From Vespa crabro (taxonomy: Eukaryota; Arthropoda; Insecta; Hymenoptera; Vespidae), in NCBI RefSeq assembly GCF_910589235.1, contig NC_060976.1, positions 499,501 to 563,500 of the forward strand: DNA of 64,000 bases, read 5' to 3'. A program made the position numbers and the translations under genes. The notes below the pieces were generated by a model. It saw nothing but the letters and a program-made list of their open reading frames with translations. It was not told the origin of the DNA and made no database searches. How positions within the stretch are numbered: the stretch's first letter is position 1; the number at the start of each line of letters is the position of its first letter. This document shows, piece after piece, positions 49,857 to 59,500 of the stretch.

Positions 49857-51527
49857 TTAATATTCCTCTCCTCCTTCGCCCTCACCCTCAACCGAATCCA
49901 AACCAACTTCTTCGTAATCCTTTTCCAATGCCGCTAGATCTTCTCGTGCTTCTGAAAACTCACCTTCTTCCATACCTTCTCCTACGTACCAATGTACAAA
50001 AGCACGTTTCGAGTACATAACGTCAAATTTGTGATTGAGTCTACTCCATGCTTCGGCGATGGCGGTCGTATTAGCCAGCATGCAAATCGCGCGTTGAACT
50101 TTGGCGAGATCGCCGCCAGGTACAACCGTAGGTGGTTGATAATTTATACCGACCTAAAAATGATAAATTGCGATCCTAATTAACGAGTTAGCGAATTAAC
50201 GAATAGAATCAAAATAATAAAATTGGTAAAATTCATGGAACCTATTGGAACGTGTGCATACCTTAAATCCAGTTGGACACCAATCAACGAATTGTATAGT
50301 ACGTTTGGTTTTGATAGTAGCAATCGAGGCATTTACATCCTTCGGCACAACATCACCTCTATACAACATGCAGCAAGCCATGTATTTACCATGTCGTGGA
50401 TCGCATTTTACCATTTGGTTGGCCGGCTCGAAGCAAGCATTAGTCAACTCTGCTACCGTCAATTGTTCATGATACGCTTTTTCGGCCGAGATAACCGGTG
50501 CGTAAGTGGCAAGTGGAAAATGAATTCGGGGATAAGGTACCAAATTCGTTTGAAACTCGGTAAGGTCAACGTTCAGAGCACCATCGAAACGCAAAGACGC
50601 AGTAATAGAAGAAACAATCTGGCCGATCAAACGGTTCAGATTTGTATAAGTTGGCCTCTCTATGTCGAGATTACGGCGGCAGATATCGTAAATCGCTTCA
50701 TTGTCTACCATAAAAGCGGCATCTGAATGTTCGAGAGTCGTATGAGTAGTTAGTAAAGAATTGTATGGCTCGACTATCGCCGTGCATATCTGGGGCGACG
50801 GATAGATAGCAAATTCAAGTTTTGATTTTTTTCCGTAATCAACAGATAATCGTTCCATCAAAAGGCTGGTAAATCCGGATCCGGTACCACCACCAAAAGC
50901 GTGAAAAATAAGAAATCCTTGGAGTCCCGTACATTGATCAGCTAATTTGCGTAATCGATCTAATACCAAATCTACAATTTCCTTGCCTACGGTATAATGA
51001 CCTCTCGCATAATTATTTGCTGCGTCCTCTTTCCCTGTGATCAGTTGTTCCGGATGAAAGAGTTGCCTGTAAGTTCCTGTACGTACTTCATCTGAAATAT
51101 AAAAAAGAACTTGTTAAAAAATAACATAAAGATAATCAAAAAATCATGAAAATCACAATACACAAAAAGGGCATGATAATGATCATACCTACAACAGTAG
51201 GTTCCAAGTCCATAAAAACAGCTCTTGGAACGTGTTTTCCTGCACCTGTCTCGCTAAAAAACGTATTGAAACTGTCGTCTCCTCCTCCTACTGTTTTATC
51301 TGAGGGCATTTGCCCATCGGGTTGAATTCCATGTTCCAAACAGTATAATTCCCAACAGGCATTACCAATCTGAACTCCACCTTGTCCTACGTGCACTGAT
51401 AGACACTCACGCTATCCATCAATTTCAAGTAAACTCGAATTAGTCATAATGAGTAATAAAAACATTAATAGATCATTAATTGATAAATTGTCAATCCTTG
51501 ATAAATTTTGTACAAATGACTTACCAT
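49857..51527 (-). CDS. Alpha-tubulin, divergent paralogue
   Basis: Alpha-tubulin binds GTP and pairs with beta-tubulin to form microtubules. Four minus-strand exons join in phase: 51525-51527 (only the start codon), 51189-51411, 50262-51091 and 49857-50153, giving 450 residues, the standard length. The intron directly after the ATG is typical of animal alpha-tubulin genes. The frame reads R-E-C-L-S then VHVGQGGVQIGNACWELYCL, with the acetylation-site region QMPSDK (Lys40), the GGGTGSG nucleotide loop, and a C-terminus ending EEY, so it can be detyrosinated. It departs from the usual sequence at many positions: PSPQICTAIVEPYNS where most have PAPQVSTAVVEPYNS, HSDAAFM for HSDCAFM, and substitutions across the last 100 residues. 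It also has an intron at FK|VGINYQ that the paralogue at 63.3 kb lacks. A tissue-restricted isotype (for example male germline) is inferred. Confidence 0.95.
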
Positions 51528-52061
51528 TTTTTACGTTTAATTATATTGCTACTTTATTTTTCAATTATGACGGTTATATCTTTTCGTATAACGCTTCCTT
51601 TTGCAGCTATCCTTACGTTTCTTGTCCGTCGATATCTATCAATATGTCCGCAAAGATTGTTTACAAAACAATAGAAAACGCAAGGTGATCGTATCGATGG
51701 ATATTTATTGTTTTTTTTTTCCATACATATTTTTTTATGGATATATATATATTATAAAAACAAAACATAACGAAAGATTTTAATTGCAGCGATTTCCTTC
51801 TTCGCTATTTTTACATATCTTTTTTTTTCTTCGATTCAAATAACAATGTTTGTAAAGGAACTCGTCAGGTTTCTGATATACGCTGGTATCTTGCTCGAAA
51901 ATCGACAATCTTGTTTGTTTTGGGAATAAGTAGAGAATAATTATATATATATATATATATATATGATTTTATAAACAAGTTTATATATACTCGATTTTCT
52001 ATTGAATTTCTAATACATTTCAAAATTATATGTAATTTTACCGTGTGATAATGGTGAAATC
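51528..52061. other. Spacer upstream of alpha-tubulin
   Basis: AT-rich 534-bp spacer between the tubulin start exon and the MORN5-like stop codon, both on the minus strand. It should hold the tubulin promoter and the MORN5 3' untranslated region. A (TA)n run lies at about 51943-51964. No TATA box or clear factor site was chosen. Confidence 0.45.
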
Positions 52062-53362
52062 TTAATTCAATATAAAGAAATTTACTATTATAGAATAATT
52101 ACGATTATACCTTTTCCACCATCCTTGCGGTGAATCGTTTGATAAGGGTAAGCAATATTTTATATTTAATTCTTGCCTCGTTTTTTTTGACCAATTTTCA
52201 TTTAACCATGGCTGATAATGTGTAGGTTCATCATAGCCTTTCCGACAATTGCTTATAATCCACTCGACTTTCGTTTTAGTTGGTATTTCGATTATCTTCA
52301 AAATGTTCCATACATTTGGTAGATTTGGAATAAATGAAATAGAAAAAATTCGCGCAGAAAAGTTTTTTGTTTGCTGATTCAACGAAGAAATAGAAAAATG
52401 ACCGATGATGATATTTGTACCTTTGTTGAATCATATGACATGATACAATGAGTATTCGGATAATATATACCGTAACCCACATCGTAACAAAAGAGAGGAA
52501 TTATTTTGGCCGGTTGACAATTGGTTTTTAGCGTTATTCTCGCAGGTCTCAAGCCAGTCGTGATACAAGCATAAAATCTGCACGAGAAAAATTAGAAATT
52601 TTGACGATAATATCAGAGTTACTGTAAATTATAGAAACGTGTTACGCCAACCGTCTGTCAGGAAATTGACAATATTCCCAGCCATCTTCAGCGAATATCA
52701 AACCATCCTTGAATCTGTACCGCTTAGTTTTCAGCTTGCCAGATATCCAGACCCCATCTATGCTTTGTCCGCATGGCCAGGACATGGTTCCGTTTCCGTG
52801 AAATTTGTCATCGCGAAATTCACCCTCAAAGACGATTCCTGTATATTTTTTAATTTTTTTTTTTAATACATTTATAAGATTTATAATGTGTCCGCAAAGA
52901 TTGTAAAGATAAATTTTTAATTAAATTTATTAATGAAATTTATTAATAAAATTATTAATGAAATTTAGATTGATTTTAAAATATAAAATAAGTTTGAAAA
53001 TACTCTATTACCGTTGCTTAAAAAAAATAGTATACACTTTGATATAGATATCGTTTTGCTTGATAAATATCACCTTATAAATATTGATACGAAAAATTAG
53101 ATATTATTAAAAAGAGGAATACTTTATTTATTTATTAACCATTCGGTAAAATGTATCTTCCAATTCCTGCCATGCTGACTGCGTCCCAAGTACCGTTGTA
53201 ATTACTTCCATTGATAAAAAAACTTTCCCTCCAAAATAGGTCATTGAAATCTTTTTCGACTTTGACATCTAGTTCATCGTCCTCGTCCTGCTCTATAAGG
53301 ATACTTAAAGCTTTTTCTTTATTAAAGTAGTTATAATTCTGAACTTGTTCTACACTTTTCAT
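52062..53362 (-). CDS. MORN5: MORN repeat-containing protein 5-like
   Basis: MORN5 is a small MORN-repeat protein of ciliated cells and sperm; its biochemical role is not established. Four minus-strand exons join in phase: 53140-53362, 52652-52838, 52421-52577 and 52062-52373, giving 292 residues. Family segments appear in order: MAGIGRYILPNG, then FEGEFRDDKFHGNGTMSWPC (a MORN repeat), FKDGLIFAEDGWEYCQFPDR, YDVGYGIYYP and WIISNCRKG, which align with the vertebrate protein's YILP, FHGEGT, YCDGYDRR, YDCGDGFYNP and EWITRTCRKG. It is longer than the vertebrate protein (about 160 residues) by an acidic N-terminal extension and a C-terminal tail of about 50 residues. The frame is open upstream to an acceptor-like AG at 53417-53418, so another 5' coding exon is possible; the ATG at 53362 is the first supported start. 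Confidence 0.82.
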
Positions 53363-53814
53363 CGATATTGAAGTCCTTGTTGATTTAATTTCAATATTTT
53401 GTGCTCTTGAAACAGCCTGTATAAGAATAATTTGTTAGAATAAATATATTTTACTATATTCGAAATATAATTTTTATCTCAAGAAAATCGAATATTCCTT
53501 TCCCGACCAGATCCAAATCCTGATTAATAGTTCCCAAAATCAATTCATGATAATGATTATCCATATCAATTGTTAATATTATCACCAAGAAGCGAATTTG
53601 AAAAACCCTCAATTAGATTGAAATATTTATGAATTAAATATTTATGTTTCAATTACGATTTACCTGAAAAAAAGGAGTATCAGCTGATTTATCCGATTGA
53701 ATTAAACGTCAATCAAAAAGAGCTTAAATATGATTATAGTAAATTTATTTTGTCAACTCATTTTTCGAAATTTTCAAGATCACTTTCAGTTTCTTATAGA
53801 TAAATCTATATTTT

Positions 53815-54337
53815 TTTACATCTATTTTTTAACGAATATTGAGACGAATTCGGCAAGTATTATAAATAAAAAAAAATATATATATATTTTTTTTTACATC
53901 TATACCGAAAAAATATTAAAAAAATATCCTTTACCTTAATTAAAACGATGTTAAAAATTGTGTTCCGTCAATTGCAATAAAATTGCGTAGACGGTAAATA
54001 AATAAAATAAAAGACTATTTAATTCTTTCTATGGCATTTGCATCGATACTAAACATGCATGTACAATTCTCCGGCATTATTGGAATTTTATCATAAATAT
54101 TTACTTTAAATGTATCCGATAAAAATAAATCTAACAGAGAAACACTTCTTCCGATATTATTAGATGTAGTTTAAATGTACAGAAAGAAATGTTTACCAAC
54201 ATTATTGCGAAAGATCAAATGAATAACAACTAAATGCTGATCTATCAATAACTCTGAAAAGTATACAATAACGTAGCATGCGATATTTCACATTAAATTC
54301 TTTCAATTAGAATATTTGTTGTAATTTCAGATGGAAA

Positions 54338-54372
<35 letters not shown>

Positions 54373-54422
54373 AATGATACTTGCCGAATTCGTCTCAATA
54401 TTCGCTAAAAGATAGGTGTAAA
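53815..54422. mobile_element. About 0.6 kb element with 50-nt inverted ends
   Basis: The arms are 53815-53864 and 54371-54422. They are about 90% complementary and share a 28-nt core with no mismatch (53833-53860 against 54377-54404), whose left copy begins CGAATATTGAGACGAATTCG. Around 500 bp of AT-rich non-coding DNA lies between. The pattern fits a non-autonomous DNA transposon (MITE) or a foldback element. No transposase and no clear target-site duplication were seen. Confidence 0.6.
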
Positions 54423-55060
54423 CAAAATTATAAGATTTATGTATAAAAAAAAAAAAAACTAAGGATGAACTTGAAAACTTCGGGGAGGAGGGCAAGAAAA
54501 AAGAGTTGAAAAAAATTTACTACAACCATCTTAGAGCTCTCTTTGAATCATCTTAATAACGGATGAAAAAATTTTCAATCGATCCACCAACAATGGAATA
54601 ATCCAAAAAAAAAGAAAGGAATTTTTCGTACAGTAAAATAAAATCCGATTTGTTTCTTGCGTGATAAATCACGTTTAAACATGAAAAAAAAAAAAATATA
54701 TAAAAAAAATACTTTTCTTCTTGTATTGAGGGAAAAAAGCATCTATTCTCTTTTTTTTTTAGAATGACACACGGGATACAAACTGCGATCAGCGTACGGG
54801 ACGTAATACAAATATATGAAAATCCTCAAATGTGTGGTTGAACGAATACGTTCGGTCTATGTGCAATATGAGCGTCCCGACTTACTATCGACAGTGTGGT
54901 GGTCACGAATTTGGAATGTTAGCTACGATCGTAGTCTCGAAGTCAAGTGACTCGCAACCGGTCAGCCAATGTGTACCGTTAATCGTTGGTATAATCATCG
55001 GCCTGGATTACGACGCACGCCGTCTTAAAACCCGTGCACCGATAGAATACGCGCTCTCAA

Positions 55061-55070
55061 TATATAAAGG
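55061..55070 (+). promoter_or_regulatory. TATA-box candidate upstream of the serpin gene
   Basis: TATATAAAGG follows a CpG-rich stretch that also has a CCAAT at about 54965. It is 1.46 kb before the serpin ATG, so its link to that gene requires a long leader or an untranslated first exon. Confidence 0.35.
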
Positions 55071-55337
55071 AATATATCACGGACACATTTCAAACATATA
55101 TCTTACCGTATCTGTCCTTTTGTACTCTACGAATTTGATCATAGATAGATACATATCTATCTGATAAATATACTATTAATCCTTTCTAATTATAAGAGTG
55201 TATGTATGTATATTTAATTTGTTTGTTTATTATATACACTCGTATATTTAGCTCAAGACAGTGCAATGCAATTCTAAAAAATCCTCATCCAGGATTCTGA
55301 CTTTGTGAGATTAAATGGAGAATTATCAGAGAAAGAG

Positions 55338-55340
<3 letters not shown>

Positions 55341-55427
<87 letters not shown>

Positions 55428-55460
55428 AAGGAAGACAGATAGAGAAAAACAGAGAGAAAG
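55341..55460. repeat. (GA)n microsatellite in presumed serpin leader
   Basis: Long GA run with minor interruptions. The Leu/Ser-alternating open frames on the opposite strand are artefacts of it. Confidence 0.85.
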
Positions 55461-55744
55461 AGAGAAATCTATTAGCTGACACGCTCCAATCGATTCGAAG
55501 GAACGAAAAGAAAATCGTCATTCGACGTGTTTCAAATCGCTCAAATCGTTCAAAAAGTAAAAAGAAACGTACGGAATAACATAGGACATAGAAATAAGAG
55601 CGAAAAAAAGAAAATGAGAGGCAAAGATGGAATGAAAAGAAAAGGAAAGAGAGAAAGAAAGAGATAGAGAGGGAGAGATAGAGGAAAAAGAAAAAGCGTA
55701 CAAATCATATACCGCCGATCTTCTTCGAAGTCATGTTCAAAAGG

Positions 55745-55782
<38 letters not shown>

Positions 55783-56243
55783 AGAAGTCGAAGGAACGAA
55801 CAGGAGGAGAGAAGCGAGACGACTTCGAAGGTAGGGGAAAAATTGAAAGAGAGAAAGAGGAGAGCAGTCATGGTAAGTAGTAGGAAAAGGAGGGGTAAGA
55901 AGGAGGAGAGAAACAGGAGAAGAGGACGAGTAGTAGCAGGAATATAAGCGTCTTCGGTAAGGTCACTATCCTTAGTCGTTGCGGCAAGGTCAACCGCAAG
56001 ATCGTTCGTCTCGGTTGCAGTTCCTTAGGAGGCCTCACGGGCGTCGTGGAAAGTCGTTCGAAAGGATTAGGATACACGGACGTATATAACGTAACCGGAG
56101 AGGATAATTTGAAGAAAGAAAGGGTGGTGGGAGGGAAGTAAAAAGAGAAAAGAAGAAAAGAAAATAAATAAAGAAAGAAAGGATAGGACAGTAAAAACGA
56201 GAGAATCAGAGGCAGAGGGATAAAAAGAGAAGAGTAACAAGAG

Positions 56244-56244
<1 letters not shown>

Positions 56245-56298
<54 letters not shown>

Positions 56299-56300
56299 AA
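56245..56300. repeat. (GA)n microsatellite
   Basis: Purine dinucleotide run shortly before the first serpin coding exon. Confidence 0.85.
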
Positions 56301-56531
56301 GTCTGTTGAGAGTGCGTGTGTGCGAGAAAGAGAAGCGGAAAACGAATAGACCAAGGAAAAAACAAAGAATCAAAATTCGTAGCAACGATGAGGCTAAATA
56401 ACATCCCTTCTGCGTTATTTCGACAAGAATAACGTTCGTCTATATTTCGCCGGAAATAATAGTAAAAAGAATCATTCATAAACTTGAACTGCACGTAGTT
56501 AACTAATTTCCCGAAATTCGCAAAGCACATC

Positions 56532-59500
56532 ATGTTTTTCATCAAGAAAGAAACCGGTCGATATACGATCGATATGTCTGTAAGTTTTCGTACAAAGAAT
56601 TAGTAACAAAATTGAAAACGATACGTGTATATGATAAAATGTCTTGTTCATGTTCACGTTCGATAAAACCTTCGAATGTCTACATCAAATTTGCGCGGAT
56701 TTTTCTTAAATGATCTCGAAGTAAATTCGACCCATCGAGAGTCGCATTACGAACTCTGTCTGGCTCAAAAATGAGACCTTTTTTCTATTCTTTATTTTAT
56801 AGGTTACTAGAAACTTTCGTACTCGTCAAGGGAGGCAAACTTTAACAGTACTTGTCATTCTCTTGACAAGTGTTTTTTCATCGAGCAAGGCTTCGTCGCT
56901 GTCAAAGGTCACGGCCGGTGAATTAGATGGCACTGAAAAATTATGGGATGAGCGTAGGTCAGCAAAATGATTTACGAAATTCCATTTAATTTTATGGCTA
57001 ATATTATAATAATAATTAATATAATTAATTAATTATTTAGTTGCTTCTAATAGAATTTAAAAATGAAACAATTCGTAACGACTAGAATATCCGTAAAATT
57101 TTTAGTAACGCTTCGAAAAACGTGGATTACAAGAGGGACGAGAATAAGAATCCAATAAGACGAGATTTGCCAGCTTCGCCAGCAGAGTTGTTGAAACCAG
57201 ACAAATTTCTATTCTACACGTACAACGATCAGGGGAACATGATCACGAAGCAAATGAGTTTACGTGAGATACAGACTCTAATCGCAAGTGGAAACGGCGG
57301 GCACGTTGCGATGGAGATATATGATCCTCATAAATCTGGTGATCTGTTGAATGGAGAAAAGAAGGTAAGACGGTCCTGTTGATGTATTTACACTGAAAAA
57401 CGACATTATCTAATTTTTTAATTTGTTAAATATTATGATACACATAAAAAAAATTATCTTATTCTAATATCATCCAAGTTAAGAATTTAATATAGACGAT
57501 CACCAAAGACGACTTTATTGAAATGGTTACTTTTCTAATTTTTCTTGATTCGCAGGTGATGGATGTAGTTGAAAAGGTGCAAAATGTATTAAAAAGTGCA
57601 TTGGATAAACCATCGACTATGGCTGGTTCGTTATCAACTATTCCAGAATACGCAAATGCCGAATGGAGTAGCATTTTACCTGGTATTCTGACCAATAGCG
57701 ATATCGAAACTGATCCAACATCGGAAGAACCTAATTACGTAGAAATTACAAGACCTGATTCACTTATGCAAGAGATATCGGAAACTTCGTTGAATCGAGA
57801 AACTCAATTGTCTACGTTAAAACCACCGATGTTAACTAATCCAGAAACATCTGAACAATTGGTCAACGGTGTCATTTCAACAACTAGCAATTTCCCATTA
57901 CCATCAATCATAAATGAGAATAATTTTTCGACAATTATTAGTTACGGCGAAACGAAATCTCCAGATAAATATACTGAGAAACCAATGATTCCAGTACCAG
58001 TGATCACTACCGAAGGAAAACCATTCACCGATCAGTTAGAGACAATCGATAATTCGATGTATCAAACATCGAGTACAAAATCCACTCTCGAGTTTTCTGA
58101 CATCGATCACTTGCCATTGGAGGAGATGAATAATGCAACGATATTTGAAAAAGTTCCAGTCAAGGTTTGGGACGAATTGGAACAAAACGTGACCTCTGAC
58201 GAGTCGAGCATTAGCCGAGTAACGGAATATGTACCGATTTTGACTATGTTGGTGGGATCAACGGTGAACGACTCATTTATCCAAGCAACGAACGAAGTGT
58301 TGTCATCCACTGAAAATGATATAACGAAAAAAGTAACGGAAGCAATGTCATTGGAAACATCGACTGTAAGAACAAATACCAAAATTAGTCAATCTGAAAG
58401 TGTCACGATGTTATCTGGAGACACGATCACCGACATGGTCACGGCAACTGTTATTCCGCATGCACAAACGGAATCAAATGAATATTTATCTAAGAGCAAT
58501 ATTACCACGCAATTTTTCGACAACAGAAACGTAACGATATCTGAAATATCAGAAGTAACAACTCCTCCCATTCTTTCTTCAATAAGTTCAACATCGACAT
58601 TATTACCGACAAAATCAACAAATGATGAACAGTTAAATATTTCACAACTATTCAACTTGGCAATAAATGTGACTAAAGGAAACGATCTTTCAACATTGAT
58701 ACCACCTGATGATTACTTCAATGTTTCATTGTCAGTAAATTCATCTGATAATACATCGGAAGGAACATTCATTAGTACGATTTCAGATTCTGATAGCTTT
58801 TCAGAAACGACAGACTTTCCTATTGCCGCAATCGTTACCAAGAATATTACTTTAAATCATGAAACAACTTTTAAGCCTACTGACAGTTCAACATTCGACA
58901 TTGATACGGACAAGTATGATGGAAATCCTAATAGTTTGATGAATAAATTAGAATCAATCGAAACGAACGAGAAAGAATCTCTCGCGATAGAAGAACAGTC
59001 ATCTCTGGTTGAAACGGAAATTTCCAAAATAAATGACATATCTACTGTACAACCTACAGTAGCAAGCAATACGATGAATTCGACATTAACATCTACTTAT
59101 ATAACGGAGACTAATTTCGTTCGGATCGATGGTCCATCCGTTGATCCTTCTACCTTATCCAATATGATTCCTGAATCTACTATGGCTACCAAGATTACCT
59201 TCATCAATGATTTAATAAGTAATACTTCCACTGAATCAAATATCTATGTTACGAGTACAATAACAGAATCTGTAGTCAAAAAACTAATGAACGATACGAA
59301 AGAAACTTTAATAACAAATACAACTTCGGTACCTGTGTTACCCACCAATGAAGCAAACTTTATTGATTATCACATTGAAGATTTCGTTGAAGATAGTTCT
59401 TCATCTTCTATGAGTCAACATACGATAACAACATCGTTTGTATCTAATGAACTCGATACAGCTACTAATTCAATAAAAACCAATGATATGACGACTGTTG

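Larger units (their letters stand above)
53363..56531. other. Upstream region of the serpin gene
   Basis: No coding sequence supported. From left to right: AT-rich DNA; an inverted-repeat element at 53815-54422; a CpG-rich patch at about 54780-55080 ending in a TATA box; then GA-rich tracts at about 55341-55460, 55746-55780 and 56245-56300. The last part, up to 56531, is probably the serpin gene's long 5' untranslated region. Confidence 0.5.

Noticed and set aside
50223..50726. 167-codon plus-strand frame opposite alpha-tubulin
   Set aside because: Antisense shadow of a highly conserved tubulin exon.
51640..52905. A 15-16 nt exact repeat (GTCCGCAAAGATTGT) at about 51646 and 52889
   Set aside because: Short and isolated, without flanking similarity; could be chance or a trace of an old duplication.
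54832..55164. 110-codon plus-strand frame in the CpG-rich patch
   Set aside because: No recognisable domain, no clear splice partners, and the frame overlaps the TATA box region; better explained as promoter DNA.
55285..56545. Open frames up to 225 codons on the minus strand, Ser/Leu/Phe-rich
   Set aside because: They read through GA/CT tracts in the presumed serpin leader and match no protein pattern.
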